A DNA stretch of 64,000 bases, from positions 34,042 through 98,041 of the forward strand of contig DDQK01000007.1 in assembly GCA_002342665.1 (NCBI GenBank), written 5' to 3'. The stretch comes from Prevotella sp. UBA2444 (GTDB taxonomy: Bacteria > Bacteroidota > Bacteroidia > Bacteroidales > Bacteroidaceae). The position numbers and the translations under genes were made by a program. The notes beneath the pieces were generated by a model. That model was not told the origin of the DNA and ran no database searches. It saw only the letters and a list, made by a program, of their open reading frames with translations. Numbering within the stretch: the first letter of the stretch is position 1; the number at the start of each line of letters is the position of its first letter. Below, piece by piece: positions 27,621-36,889 of this stretch.

Positions 27621-28409
27621 ATGAAAAAGTTACTTCTTCTTTCGTGGGGCTTAGCCCTACTGGCAAGCTGTGCTTCAAGCAGTGAAGACAGCATACATTT
27701 CAATAAAGTAGAGGCCGACAAGATCGTGGTGCTCTCCAACGATGACAACTCTCCCAGCTGCCGCGTCCATTTGGAGCTCGACTATGCCACCGACGAAAAC
27801 AGCCATCGTGCTGAGATTGTGAACAAGACCATCCAACAGCGCCTGCTCGACATGGAGGGACTGGACATGAAACAGGCTGCAGACTCCTTTGCTGTTCTCT
27901 ACACGTCGAACTACAAGAAGAATTTCCTGCCCCTCTACAACCAAGACCGTGCCGACACAACCAAGCGCTCCTGGTACGAATACCACTACATCATCACCAC
28001 AGATGTCACCCCTGGCCACAAGGGCGTATCCGTCTATCATGTCAACCTCGACTACTACGAGGGAGGTGCCCACGGCATCAACCAGCACCTGACGATGAAT
28101 TTCGACCCTGCCACAGGCCGTCAGCTCTTCCTCTCCGATGTCTTCGCCCCCGGCTATGAGCACAAGCTCAACGAGGTGCTTCTGAAGGTCTTGCTCGAGA
28201 AAACCGCTGCCAAAGACCTCAACGAGCTCCACGACAAGGGCTTTCTCTACTCGATGGACATGTTCCCCTCCGAGAACTTCGTACTCGGCGACGACACCAT
28301 CACATTCATCTACAACCCCTACGAGATTGCGCCCTATGCAGCAGGATGCACCGAACTGACCATCGCCTATACCGACATCGACGACATCCTCAAGAACTCC
28401 TTCTTCTAA
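27621..28409 (+). CDS. DUF4163/DUF3298 (RsiV-like) lipoprotein
   Basis: A 262-residue lipoprotein: the signal MKKLLLLSWGLALLASC ends with a lipobox cysteine at residue 17. The body reads like the DUF4163 plus DUF3298 pair found in the anti-sigma factor RsiV and in PdaC: YEYHYIITTDVTPGHKGVSVY, YYEGGAHGINQHLTMNFD, and the terminal FIYNPYEIAPYAAGCTEL. In RsiV this domain binds lysozyme; here there is no cytoplasmic anti-sigma part. A cell-envelope or lysozyme-binding role is inference only. Its stop is directly followed by the rsmG ATG. Confidence 0.82.
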   Translation: MKKLLLLSWGLALLASCASSSEDSIHFNKVEADKIVVLSNDDNSPSCRVHLELDYATDENSHRAEIVNKTIQQRLLDMEGLDMKQAADSFAVLYTSNYKKNFLPLYNQDRADTTKRSWYEYHYIITTDVTPGHKGVSVYHVNLDYYEGGAHGINQHLTMNFDPATGRQLFLSDVFAPGYEHKLNEVLLKVLLEKTAAKDLNELHDKGFLYSMDMFPSENFVLGDDTITFIYNPYEIAPYAAGCTELTIAYTDIDDILKNSFF

Positions 28410-29030
28410 ATGGAACTCATCAGCAAGTATTTCCCAGACATCAGCGACACCCAGCGCCAGCAGTTCGAGGCCCTCGACGCCCTCTATCGCGACTGGAACG
28501 AAAAGATCAACGTCATTTCGCGCAAAGACATTGACCACCTCTACGAGCACCACGTGCTCCACTCGCTGGCCATTGCCAAGACCGTCAGTTTCCGTCCCGG
28601 CACTACGATTCTCGACTTCGGTACAGGCGGCGGATTCCCCGGCATCCCCCTGGCCATCATGTTTCCCGACTGCCAGTTCAGGCTCATCGACGGCACAGGC
28701 AAGAAGATACGAGTGGCCCAGGAGGTGTGCAACGCCATCGGCCTTGCCAACTGCCAGCCCGTCCACCTGCGCGGCGAGGAGGAGCGCGGCACCTACGATT
28801 TTATTGTCAGTCGTGCCGTCATGCCCCTACCCGACTTGTTCAAGCTCATGCGCAAGAACATCTCCAGGCAGCAGCACAACGCCCTGCCCAACGGCATCAT
28901 CTGCCTCAAGGGAGGCGACCTGCAAGCCGAACTGCAACCCTTCCGCAAGATTGTGCAGACCACCGATATCAGCACGATCTTCAGCGAAGAGTGGTTCCAG
29001 GGCAAACACGTCATCTATCTACCCGTATAA
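28410..29030 (+). CDS. rsmG: 16S rRNA (guanine-527-N7) methyltransferase
   Basis: A 206-residue RsmG (GidB) enzyme, which methylates G527 of 16S rRNA using S-adenosylmethionine. Its loss is known to give low-level streptomycin resistance. The SAM-binding loop is ILDFGTGGGFPGIPLAI, the N-terminal WNEKINVISRKD is typical, and VSRAVMPL and CLKGGD are conserved late motifs. It begins on the base after the upstream lipoprotein's stop codon and lies 15 bases before the MBL hydrolase, forming a three-gene unit. Confidence 0.93.
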   Translation: MELISKYFPDISDTQRQQFEALDALYRDWNEKINVISRKDIDHLYEHHVLHSLAIAKTVSFRPGTTILDFGTGGGFPGIPLAIMFPDCQFRLIDGTGKKIRVAQEVCNAIGLANCQPVHLRGEEERGTYDFIVSRAVMPLPDLFKLMRKNISRQQHNALPNGIICLKGGDLQAELQPFRKIVQTTDISTIFSEEWFQGKHVIYLPV

Positions 29031-29045
29031 CCCCGAATTTCAGAA

Positions 29046-29690
29046 ATGCTCAATATCAAGCGATTTGAATGCAACATGCTCTCCGAGAACTGCTACGTGG
29101 TGAGCGACGACACCCGCGAGTGCGTCATCATCGACTGCGGAGCCTACTATCCTGAAGAGAGCCAAGCCATCATCAGTTACATCCGCGACCGTCAGCTCAC
29201 GCCTCGTCACCTGCTCTGTACGCACGGTCATTTCGACCACTGCCTGGGCAACGGAGCCATCTACCGTGAATTCGGCCTCAAGCCCGAGGCCCACGCCGAA
29301 GAAGCCTTCCTGCTGGAGGATATGGAGCGGCATGTCAGCGAAATTCTCGGTGTCAGGCTCAGTCTCGACGTGCCTCCCGTGGGGCGCTACCTCTCTGAGA
29401 GCGACGTCATCACCTTCGGCACCCACTGCCTGACCATCCTCCATACCCCAGGCCATACCCCTGGTGGCATCATTTTCTATTGCGAAGCAGAGCAGACTGC
29501 TTTCAGCGGCGACACCCTCTTCCGCATGAGCATCGGACGTACCGATTTCGAGCGGGGCTCCTACCAGCAGATGATGACCTCCCTCCGTGATGTCGTCGCC
29601 AAGCTCCCCCCTGAGACCGTCATCTACCCCGGACACGGCCCACAGACCACTATCGGCGAGGAATTGCGCTACAATCCCTATTTCCACTGA
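29046..29690 (+). CDS. MBL-fold metallohydrolase (glyoxalase II-like)
   Basis: A 214-residue zinc hydrolase with the metal-binding motif THGHFDH, a later histidine in HTPGHTPGG, the bridging aspartate in FSGDTLF, and a last histidine in YPGHGPQT. This arrangement fits the glyoxalase II-like branch of small bacterial MBL proteins, which act on thioesters or related substrates. The substrate is not known. It is the third gene of the unit with the DUF3298 lipoprotein and rsmG. Confidence 0.88.
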   Translation: MLNIKRFECNMLSENCYVVSDDTRECVIIDCGAYYPEESQAIISYIRDRQLTPRHLLCTHGHFDHCLGNGAIYREFGLKPEAHAEEAFLLEDMERHVSEILGVRLSLDVPPVGRYLSESDVITFGTHCLTILHTPGHTPGGIIFYCEAEQTAFSGDTLFRMSIGRTDFERGSYQQMMTSLRDVVAKLPPETVIYPGHGPQTTIGEELRYNPYFH

Positions 29691-29739
29691 GCATCATACC
29701 CTCATCATTTGTAGGTATTTTTAGCTGCGTATCGGGCGA

Positions 29740-29754
29740 TGCAACCCAGTTGCA
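29740..29754. promoter_or_regulatory. Small dyad upstream of the feoB promoter
   Basis: TGCAAC (29740-29745) and GTTGCA (29749-29754) flank a 3-base spacer, and a T-rich run follows. It may be an operator near the -33 region of feoB or a weak terminator of the preceding unit. Confidence 0.3.
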
Positions 29755-29766
29755 AGTATTTTTTAG

Positions 29767-29774
29767 TACCTTTG
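29767..29774 (+). promoter_or_regulatory. -7 promoter element for feoB
   Basis: TACCTTTG followed by CA, 18 bases before the ATG at 29793. It lies downstream of the ORF's first ATG (29739) and so sets the start. Confidence 0.75.
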
Positions 29775-29792
29775 CAGCAAAATCAGAAGATC

Positions 29793-32201
29793 ATGAAACT
29801 ATCCGAACTAAAGACAGGCGAGAAAGGCGTCATAGTAAAAGTGCTGGGCCACGGTGGATTCCGCAAGCGCATCATCGAGATGGGATTCGTACGCGGTAAA
29901 GAGGTGGACGTGCTGCTCAATGCACCCCTGCAAGACCCCGTGAAATACAAACTGATGGGCTACGAAGTGTCGCTGCGCCATCAGGAGGCCGACATGATTG
30001 AAGTGGTATCCATGGACACCCCCATCGAGATGACACACTTCGACATGGACACCGACAGCAGCGTCCACCACGACGACTACATACAGCACGAAGCCCTCCG
30101 TGAGCGCCGAGTCATCCGCGTGGCACTCGTGGGCAACCCCAACTGCGGCAAGACATCACTCTTCAATTACGCCAGCGGCGCCCATGCCCGCGTGGGCAAC
30201 TACTCCGGCGTCACCGTCGATGCCACCGAGGCTCATGCCACCATGTTTGGCTACGAGTTCCAGCTCACCGACCTCCCCGGCACCTACTCCCTCTCCTGCT
30301 ACTCCCCCGAGGAGCTCTATGTACGTCAGCACCTCACCGACAAGATGCCCGATGTGGTCATCAACGTCATCGACGCCTCCAACCTGGAGCGCAACCTCTA
30401 CCTCACCACCCAGCTCGTGGATATGGACCTGCGCATGGTAGGAGCTCTCAACATGTACGACGAGTTTGAGCACCGCGGCGACAAGATCGACATCGAGACC
30501 CTCTCCACACTCTTCGGCATGCCGATGGTGCCTACCTCCTTCAAGCAGGGCACTGGCATCAAGGAGCTCTTCCGCGCCGTCATCCAGGTATACGAGGGCA
30601 CCAGTCGCACCGCCCGTCACCTGCACATCAACTACGGCCACGAGATCGAGAACGGCATCAGCCATATCCAGCGCTATATCAAGCCCGACCCCACCATCCA
30701 CCTGGCCTACTCCACCCGCTACGTGGCCCTGAAGCTGCTCGAACACGACACCAGCATCGAGCACTTCATCCGCGAGAAGGCCCCCGACCACGCCTGCAGT
30801 ATCCTCGCTGAGCGCGACAAGGCTGCAGCACGCGTGCTCGAAGAAACCCAGGTCGACTCCGAGACGGCCATCATGGACGCCAAGTACGGCTTCATCAACG
30901 GCGCACTCACCGAAGCCCAGTTCCGCACGGGCAATCAGGAAGACACCTATCGGATGACCCATCTGATCGACAACGTGCTCTCCAACCGCTACGTAGGATT
31001 CCCTCTGTTCTTCCTCATCCTCTACATCATGTTCGAGACCACCTTCTCGCTGGGCCAGTACCCGATGGACTGGATAGAGGCCGGCGTCGCGTGGCTGGGC
31101 GACTTCATCAGCGATGCCATGCCCGAAGGCCCCTTACGGGCGATGCTCGTCGAAGGCGTCATCGGCGGCGTGGGATCCGTCATCGTGTTCCTGCCCCAGA
31201 TCCTGATTCTCTACTTCTTCATCTCACTCATGGAGGACTCCGGATACATGGCCCGTGCCGCCTTCATCATGGACCGTTTGATGCACAAGATGGGGCTCCA
31301 CGGCAAGTCGTTCATCCCCCTCATCATGGGCTTCGGCTGCAATGTGCCCGCTGTTATGGCCACCCGCACCATCGAGAGCCGCCGCTCCCGTCTGATCACG
31401 ATGATGGTACTGCCCTTCATGTCGTGCTCAGCCCGTCTGCCCATCTACATCATGATCGCCGGCACCTTCTTCTCCCTGCAGTACCGCTCCTGGGTCATGC
31501 TCTCGCTCTACGCCATAGGCATCCTGATGGCCGTCGTCGTCTCCAAGATATTCTCCACGCTGGTCATCAAGGGCGAGGATACGCCCTTCGTCATGGAGCT
31601 GCCCCCCTACCGCTGGCCCACGGCCAAAGCCATCGGGCGCCACACCTGGGAAAAAGGCAAGGAATATCTCAAGAAGATGGGTGGCATCATCCTCGTGGCC
31701 TCCATCATCGTATGGGCCCTGGGCTATTTCCCCCACGACGACAGCCTCTCCCACGAGCAACAGCAGGAGCAGAGCTACATCGGACGCATGGGCAAGGCCG
31801 TAGAACCCGTCTTCACCCCGCAGGGCTTCAACTGGAAACTCGACGTATCGCTGATAGCAGGCGTGGGAGCCAAGGAGATAGTAGCCTCCACCATCGGCGT
31901 GCTTTATACGGGCGACGACATACTCGAGGAGGATGACGACGACGACGATGACGACGACCTCGACCTCGACGAGCACTACACCCACCTGCGCCAACTGATG
32001 CTGCAGGACGGCATCACGCCGCTCACGGCCTATGCCTACCTGATATTCGTACTGCTCTACTTCCCCTGCATCGCCACCATCGCCGCCATCAAGAATGAGA
32101 CTGGCTCCTGGCGCTGGGCGCTCTTCGCAGCCGTCTACACCACCGTCGTGGCCTGGGTTGTCTCCGCAGCCGTATATCAGATAGGCAGCATCTTCGCATA
32201 A
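29793..32201 (+). CDS. feoB: Ferrous iron transporter, FeoA-FeoB fusion
   Basis: The protein has 802 residues from the ATG at 29793; the ORF opens at 29739, but that lies upstream of the promoter. Residues 1-75 are a FeoA (SH3-like) domain (LKTGEKGVIVKVLGHGGFRK). The G domain follows with P-loop VGNPNCGKTSLFN and DLPGTYSLSCYSPEE, then the Gate membrane domains (FIPLIMGFGCNVPAVMATRT). It is expected to import Fe2+ across the inner membrane using GTP. Residues 712-727 are a run of 14 acidic residues out of 16, including nine aspartates in a row, placed in a loop before the last membrane helices. This is unusual. No Fur box was recognised. Confidence 0.95.
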   Translation: MKLSELKTGEKGVIVKVLGHGGFRKRIIEMGFVRGKEVDVLLNAPLQDPVKYKLMGYEVSLRHQEADMIEVVSMDTPIEMTHFDMDTDSSVHHDDYIQHEALRERRVIRVALVGNPNCGKTSLFNYASGAHARVGNYSGVTVDATEAHATMFGYEFQLTDLPGTYSLSCYSPEELYVRQHLTDKMPDVVINVIDASNLERNLYLTTQLVDMDLRMVGALNMYDEFEHRGDKIDIETLSTLFGMPMVPTSFKQGTGIKELFRAVIQVYEGTSRTARHLHINYGHEIENGISHIQRYIKPDPTIHLAYSTRYVALKLLEHDTSIEHFIREKAPDHACSILAERDKAAARVLEETQVDSETAIMDAKYGFINGALTEAQFRTGNQEDTYRMTHLIDNVLSNRYVGFPLFFLILYIMFETTFSLGQYPMDWIEAGVAWLGDFISDAMPEGPLRAMLVEGVIGGVGSVIVFLPQILILYFFISLMEDSGYMARAAFIMDRLMHKMGLHGKSFIPLIMGFGCNVPAVMATRTIESRRSRLITMMVLPFMSCSARLPIYIMIAGTFFSLQYRSWVMLSLYAIGILMAVVVSKIFSTLVIKGEDTPFVMELPPYRWPTAKAIGRHTWEKGKEYLKKMGGIILVASIIVWALGYFPHDDSLSHEQQQEQSYIGRMGKAVEPVFTPQGFNWKLDVSLIAGVGAKEIVASTIGVLYTGDDILEEDDDDDDDDDLDLDEHYTHLRQLMLQDGITPLTAYAYLIFVLLYFPCIATIAAIKNETGSWRWALFAAVYTTVVAWVVSAAVYQIGSIFA

Positions 32202-32292
32202 TTTACAATCACCGAAAAAGAAAGGAACAAAAAGGCTACCTTCCGCTAGACGAAGAGTGCCAAGGAGCTGACATCCTGTATGGGATGCTAAG

Positions 32293-32350
32293 ATTAGCCG
32301 GGGGACAGATGACTGGGGATGCCCCAAGAATCTGCCCCCCTCTGGCTAAT
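32293..32350. repeat. Long hairpin in the feoB-ruvC gap, possible structured RNA
   Basis: ATTAGCC (32293-32299) pairs with GGCTAAT (32344-32350), GGGGG (32300-32304) with CCCCC (32336-32340), CAGAT (32306-32310) with ATCTG (32330-32334), and TGGGG with CCCCA at the tip (32314-32326). Upstream, CATCC/GGATG (about 32273-32287) can form another stem. On the minus strand, GGCACTCTTC with GAAGGTAGCC then five T (about 32229-32263) looks like a terminator. Together this may be a small RNA on the minus strand or the folded 3' tail of the feoB message. Confidence 0.5.
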
Positions 32351-32409
32351 AACAGCGGGGTTCTGATAAAAAAAACACGAAAATCGATGGATATTATGCG
32401 ATAACTTAG

Positions 32410-32417
32410 TACCTTTG
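32410..32417 (+). promoter_or_regulatory. -7 promoter element for ruvC-ABC ATPase
   Basis: TACCTTTG followed by CA, only 8 bases before the ruvC ATG at 32426, so the leader is very short. Confidence 0.65.
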
Positions 32418-32425
32418 CAAGCGAT

Positions 32426-32995
32426 ATGGAGAAAATAATCCTGGGAATAGACCCCGGTACGAACCTGATGGGCTACGGACTGCTGAAGGTGAAGGACGGC
32501 AAGGCGCAGATGATGACGATGGGCGTGATTGACCTGCGTAAGTTTGCCGACGGCTATCTGAAACTGGGACACATCTTTGAGCGCGTGACAGGCATCATCG
32601 ACGGCTATCTGCCAGACGAGATGGCCATCGAGGCTCCCTTCTTCGGCAAGAACGTACAGTCGATGCTGAAGCTGGGCCGTGCACAGGGTGTGGCCATCGC
32701 CGCTGCCATCCACCATGGGGTGCCCATCCACGAGTATGCCCCGATGAAGATCAAGATGGCCCTGACGGGCAACGGCTCGGCCTCGAAGGAGCAGGTGGCC
32801 GGTATGCTGCAGCGTCTGCTTAAAATCAGGCAGGAGGAGATGGGCAAGTTTATGGATGCCACCGACGCACTGGCTGCTGCCTACTGTCACTTTATGCAGG
32901 CTGGCAGGCCGGAGAGCGACGTGAAGTATCGGGGATGGAAAGACTTCGTAAACAAGAACCAAGACAAAATAAGCAAACGAAAAGACAAGGAATGA
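32426..32995 (+). CDS. ruvC: Holliday junction resolvase RuvC
   Basis: A 189-residue crossover junction endonuclease, which cuts Holliday junctions during recombination repair together with RuvAB. The four catalytic acids are visible: Asp9 in [13 protein letters not shown], Glu69 in [11 protein letters not shown], and Asp144 and Asp147 in FMDATDALA. The [15 protein letters not shown] loop is also typical. Its stop overlaps the start of the ABC ATPase gene by 4 bases (ATGA). RuvA and RuvB are not in the window. Confidence 0.95.
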   Translation: MEKIILGIDPGTNLMGYGLLKVKDGKAQMMTMGVIDLRKFADGYLKLGHIFERVTGIIDGYLPDEMAIEAPFFGKNVQSMLKLGRAQGVAIAAAIHHGVPIHEYAPMKIKMALTGNGSASKEQVAGMLQRLLKIRQEEMGKFMDATDALAAAYCHFMQAGRPESDVKYRGWKDFVNKNQDKISKRKDKE

Positions 32996-34443
32996 AGACG
33001 ATAGAACTGAGAGAGGCCATCGCGAAGAAACCTGAATGGGCGATGGCAGAGCCCGTCAATTTTGTACTCGACGAGGGTGAGCACATCGCCATCATAGGCA
33101 GGAACGGCAGCGGCAAGTCGATGCTGGTGGACATGATCACGGGGCGGCATCCGTCGTTCCCCGGGATGGTGAGCTACGCCTTCGACGAGCCATACAACAA
33201 TCTGAAACACATCACCTTCCGCGACACTTACGGAGGTGACAACGACCGTACTTACTTCCTGCAACAGCGCTGGAACCAGATGGAGATCAGCGAGGAGACC
33301 CCCACCGTGGGGCAGAAACTGGAGGAGGCCTACCGACTGGCTGGTGAGGACACACCGGAACGGAGGGCGCTGCAGCGGCATATCTACGAGTTATTCCGAA
33401 TGGAGCCTCTGCTCGACAAGTATCTGATACTGCTGTCGAGCGGCGAGCTGAGAAAATTCAAACTGGCGGCTTCGCTGTTCAGCAACCCGAAGGTGCTCAT
33501 CATGGAGAATCCCTTTATCGGACTGGATGCCCAGACGCGCGACCAGCTGAAGGAGTTGCTGGCGATGCTGGCACGGGAGCAGGGTCTGCAGATGATACTG
33601 GTGCTGGCCAAGACGGACGAAATTCCCAACTTCATCACCCATATCGTCGAAGTCCACGACATGCAGGTTCTACCGAAGAGAGTATCACAAAGGGACGGTT
33701 CTTCTGTTATACCGCGCGCCGATATAACAGAAGAACCGTCCCTCTGTGATACGGCACCCGAAGTGATCCGATTCAACAAGGTGACTATCCGCTACGGTGA
33801 GCGAACGATCCTAAAAGATCTTGACTGGACGGTCAGGAGAGGAGAGCACTGGTCGCTATCCGGACAGAACGGCAGCGGCAAGTCGACCCTGCTCTCGCTG
33901 GTATGCGCCGACAACCCCCAGAGCTATGCCTGCGACATCTCGCTTTTCGGCCATCAGCGAGGCTCCGGTGAGAGCATCTGGGACATCAAGCGCCACATCG
34001 GCTACGTATCGCCAGAGATGCATCGCAGTTACCGTCAGAACATTCCGGCGATACAAATCGTGGCCAGCGGACTGAAGGACACCATTGGGCTCTATGCCCG
34101 CCCCACGGAGGCAGAAAAAGAGGAGTGCAGAAAATGGATGGACACATTCGGCATCGGCCACCTGGCAGACAGGCGGTTCCTGGAAATGTCAAGCGGTGAG
34201 CAGCGACTGGTACTGCTGGCACGGGCTTTTGTAAAGAATCCCGACTTGTTGATACTCGACGAGCCTCTACATGGTCTCGATGACGAGAACCGCCGGATGG
34301 TTAAGGATATCGTGGATGACTACTGCCGCGAGCCCTCGCGGACCCTGATCTACGTGACGCACTATCAGGAGGAGCTGCCGAAATGCATCGACAAGCAATT
34401 GCTACTTGTCCTCCATGAGGGTAGCGGTACGTACGCGGGATAG
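32992..34443 (+). CDS. Tandem ABC ATPase (ModF-like) with in-frame palindromic insertion
   Basis: The protein has 483 residues from the ATG at 32992, which overlaps the ruvC stop (ATGA); an earlier in-frame ATG at 32935 lies inside ruvC. Two ATPase modules are joined by a linker. The first has [19 protein letters not shown] and [12 protein letters not shown]; the second has [19 protein letters not shown] and [12 protein letters not shown]. In the first Walker B the usual DE is EN, so that site may not hydrolyse ATP. No membrane domain is present; the layout recalls ModF-type or regulatory ABC proteins. Linker residues 231-254 are encoded by a near-perfect palindrome (33682-33752). The 3' end overlaps the convergent Crp-type gene by 42 bases. 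Confidence 0.85.
   Translation: MKTIELREAIAKKPEWAMAEPVNFVLDEGEHIAIIGRNGSGKSMLVDMITGRHPSFPGMVSYAFDEPYNNLKHITFRDTYGGDNDRTYFLQQRWNQMEISEETPTVGQKLEEAYRLAGEDTPERRALQRHIYELFRMEPLLDKYLILLSSGELRKFKLAASLFSNPKVLIMENPFIGLDAQTRDQLKELLAMLAREQGLQMILVLAKTDEIPNFITHIVEVHDMQVLPKRVSQRDGSSVIPRADITEEPSLCDTAPEVIRFNKVTIRYGERTILKDLDWTVRRGEHWSLSGQNGSGKSTLLSLVCADNPQSYACDISLFGHQRGSGESIWDIKRHIGYVSPEMHRSYRQNIPAIQIVASGLKDTIGLYARPTEAEKEECRKWMDTFGIGHLADRRFLEMSSGEQRLVLLARAFVKNPDLLILDEPLHGLDDENRRMVKDIVDDYCREPSRTLIYVTHYQEELPKCIDKQLLLVLHEGSGTYAG
33682..33752. repeat. 71-bp palindromic element translated inside the ABC gene
   Basis: Two 30-base arms (33682-33711 and 33723-33752) are reverse complements with one mismatch, around an 11-base GC-rich loop. 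Each arm contains AGGGACGGTTCTTCTGTTAT or its complement, a sequence style I associate with REP-type palindromes. It is in frame as residues 231-254, and the opposite strand reads almost the same peptide (QRDGSSVI then EEPSLCDT). Confidence 0.85.
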
Positions 34444-35004
34444 GGTCTCGGGCGTCATCTGCAGGTAGCTGGCAATATAGACGAGCGGAGCGCGCAGCAC
34501 CAACTGGGGCTGCCGCTTGATGAGTTTCTGATAGCGGTCCTGAGCACTCTCGAAGCGCAGCATGTCGGCATGGATCTGAGAGAGGATGAGCGACTCCTCG
34601 AGAATCTTACGGTAGAGGATCTGAATGTTGACGCTCTTCATGGCCACCGCCTCGAGATCAGCTTTGGGGAGTGCGATGAGAATGGTGGGTTCGAGGGCCT
34701 TGATCTGCAGATGAGTGGGCTGCTCGCGGAAAAGGCTCTCGATACACATGACGATATTGTTCTCCGTCGCCATATATTCGGTAAGTTCCTTACCATTCTT
34801 ATAATAGTACTGTCGTACGAGTCCCTTGACGACCCAATAGATGTTAGTACACGTTTCTCCCTCGCGGAGAATCATTTCGTTTTTTGCATATTTCATGGGC
34901 ACGAGAATGCTTTCCAGCATGTCGAGCTCTTCATGCGTCATTGTACTGTATCGGCGCGCTAACTCGCGGGCCACGTCTCTGGAGGTTAAGCTGATATTTG
35001 CCAT
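34402..35004 (-). CDS. Crp/Fnr-family transcriptional regulator
   Basis: A 200-residue protein with an N-terminal cyclic-nucleotide-binding-like beta-roll (MILREGETCTNIYWVVKGLVRQYYYKNGKE) and a C-terminal helix-turn-helix whose last part reads [18 protein letters not shown]. The ligand-contact residues of true Crp are not evident, which is common in Bacteroidota members; the ligand is unknown. Its 3' end overlaps the convergent ABC ATPase gene by 42 bases. It lies 30 bases downstream of lepA on the same strand and may be read from the lepA promoter. Confidence 0.87.
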   Translation of the reverse strand: MANISLTSRDVARELARRYSTMTHEELDMLESILVPMKYAKNEMILREGETCTNIYWVVKGLVRQYYYKNGKELTEYMATENNIVMCIESLFREQPTHLQIKALEPTILIALPKADLEAVAMKSVNIQILYRKILEESLILSQIHADMLRFESAQDRYQKLIKRQPQLVLRAPLVYIASYLQMTPETLSRVRTATLMEDK

Positions 35005-35034
35005 AGGTGAATATAGTTTTCAAGTAATATGTTA

Positions 35035-36816
35035 TTAGTCAAGTTTCAATACGGCGAGGAAGGCCTTCTGGGGCACCTCCACATTACCGATCTGCTTCAT
35101 GCGCTTCTTGCCTCGCTTCTGTTTCTCGAGCAGCTTGCGCTTACGACTGACGTCGCCGCCATAGCACTTGGCCGTAACGTCCTTTCGCACTTGTTTCACG
35201 GTCTCACGGGCGATGATTTTGGCTCCGATGGCAGCCTGGATGGCGATGTCGAACTGCTGCCGGGGGATGAGCTCCTTGAGTTTCTCGCACATGCGACGCC
35301 CAAATGTGACGGCATTGTCCTGATGGGTCAGCGTAGAGAGTGCATCCACGGGCTCGCCGTTGAGCAGAATGTCGAGCTTGGCAAGTTTTGAGGGACGGAA
35401 TCCGTCGATATGGTAATCGAACGAGGCATAGCCTTTGGAGATACTCTTGAGCTTGTCGTAGAAGTCGATGACGATTTCGCCCAGAGGCAGCATGAAGTGC
35501 AGCTCCACGCGGTTGCCGCTGACATACTGCTGATCGATGAGTTCGCCTCGCTTGTCGAGACAGAGGGTCATGATGGGGCCGATAAAGTCGGCAGCAGTGA
35601 TGATAGAGGCACGGATATACGGTTCCTCAATATGGTCGATCATCGTCTGGTCAGGCAGTCCTGACGGGTTGTGTACCTCCTTCACCTCGCCCTGTTTGGT
35701 ATAGCACATATAGCTGACGTTAGGCACGGTGGTGATGACGTCCATGTCGAACTCGCGGTCGAGTCGCTCCTGGATGATCTCCATGTGGAGCAGTCCGAGA
35801 AATCCACAGCGGAAGCCAAAGCCCAAGGCTACAGACGACTCAGGCGTGAAGGTGAGCGAGGCATCGTTGAGCTGCAGTTTCTCCAGGGAGGCGCGCAGAT
35901 TCTCGTAGTCAGTGGGATCAATGGGATAGACGCCTGCAAACACCATCGGTTTGACCTCCTGGAATCCCTCGATGGCAGTCTCGCAGGGCTGGGCCACGTG
36001 GGTGATGGTGTCGCCCACCTTCACCTCGCGGGAGTTCTTGATGCCACTGATGATGTAGCCCACATCGCCCGTACGGAGTTCCTTGCGGGGTATCATGTCC
36101 ATCTTGAGCACACCAATCTCATCGGCATCGTACTCCATGCCCGTATTGAAGAACTTCACGAGATCGCCCTGACGGATCACGCCGTTGACAATCTTGAAAT
36201 AGGCAATGATGCCTCGGAAGGAGTTAAACACGGAGTCAAAGATGAGAGCCTGCAGAGGAGCCTGCTCATCGCCTTCGGGATGGGGTATGCGCTCTACGAC
36301 GGCATCAAGGATCTGCTCTACGCCCTCACCCGTCTTGCCTGAGGCACGGATAATCTCAGAGGGGTCGCAGCCAATGAGGTCGACAATCTCGTCCTCCACC
36401 TCATCGGGCATGGCCGAAGGCATGTCGATCTTGTTGATGACAGGTATGATCTCCAAGTTGTGATCGATGGCCATATAGAGGTTAGAGATGGTCTGTGCCT
36501 GCACGCCCTGGGTGGCATCGACCACGAGGAGAGCACCCTCACAGGCAGCGATGGAGCGCGACACTTCGTAGGAGAAATCGACATGTCCCGGAGTGTCGAT
36601 GAGGTTTAGTATATATTTTTCACCATTGTGCATATATTCCATCTGGATGGCGTGGCTCTTGATGGTGATGCCGCGCTCACGTTCCAGGTCCATGTCGTCG
36701 AGCATTTGTCCTTCGGTGACTTGGATGGTCTTCGTGAATTCCAGCATACGGTCGGCTAAGGTGGACTTACCGTGGTCGATATGCGCAATAATGCAAAAAT
36801 TTCTGATGTGATTCAT
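35035..36816 (-). CDS. lepA: Elongation factor 4 (LepA)
   Basis: The protein has 593 residues from the ATG at 36816 ([19 protein letters not shown]). The ORF extends to 36912, but the promoter element at 36840-36847 lies in that part. It is a translational GTPase with P-loop AHIDHGKST at residues 11-19, the switch [21 protein letters not shown] and NKIDMP, followed by domains ending in the LepA-specific C-terminal region ([20 protein letters not shown]). LepA acts on ribosomes to promote back-translocation or assembly. Length is normal for the family. Confidence 0.96.
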   Translation of the reverse strand: MNHIRNFCIIAHIDHGKSTLADRMLEFTKTIQVTEGQMLDDMDLERERGITIKSHAIQMEYMHNGEKYILNLIDTPGHVDFSYEVSRSIAACEGALLVVDATQGVQAQTISNLYMAIDHNLEIIPVINKIDMPSAMPDEVEDEIVDLIGCDPSEIIRASGKTGEGVEQILDAVVERIPHPEGDEQAPLQALIFDSVFNSFRGIIAYFKIVNGVIRQGDLVKFFNTGMEYDADEIGVLKMDMIPRKELRTGDVGYIISGIKNSREVKVGDTITHVAQPCETAIEGFQEVKPMVFAGVYPIDPTDYENLRASLEKLQLNDASLTFTPESSVALGFGFRCGFLGLLHMEIIQERLDREFDMDVITTVPNVSYMCYTKQGEVKEVHNPSGLPDQTMIDHIEEPYIRASIITAADFIGPIMTLCLDKRGELIDQQYVSGNRVELHFMLPLGEIVIDFYDKLKSISKGYASFDYHIDGFRPSKLAKLDILLNGEPVDALSTLTHQDNAVTFGRRMCEKLKELIPRQQFDIAIQAAIGAKIIARETVKQVRKDVTAKCYGGDVSRKRKLLEKQKRGKKRMKQIGNVEVPQKAFLAVLKLD

Positions 36817-36839
36817 TAATCTACGTGTACTTTGAACTG

Positions 36840-36847
36840 CAAAATTA
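36840..36847 (-). promoter_or_regulatory. -7 promoter element for lepA
   Basis: TAATTTTG on the minus strand, 23 bases before the chosen lepA ATG. It is divergent from the element at 36890. Confidence 0.65.
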
Positions 36848-36889
36848 CAAAAAATCCTTCTTTTCACCAATTTTTTTGCTTTTTTTTTG

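Noticed and set aside
27675..28766. 363-codon open frame on the minus strand
   Set aside because: It runs antisense across the DUF3298 lipoprotein and rsmG. It is rich in Val, Glu and Gly, as expected from the complement of these genes.
31428..32327. 299-codon open frame on the minus strand
   Set aside because: Antisense to feoB. Its valine-rich run is the complement of the Asp repeat.
33682..33752. Assembly chimera as the cause of the palindrome
   Set aside because: The frame stays open, the loop is not symmetrical, and the flanking ATPase modules are in normal order and spacing.
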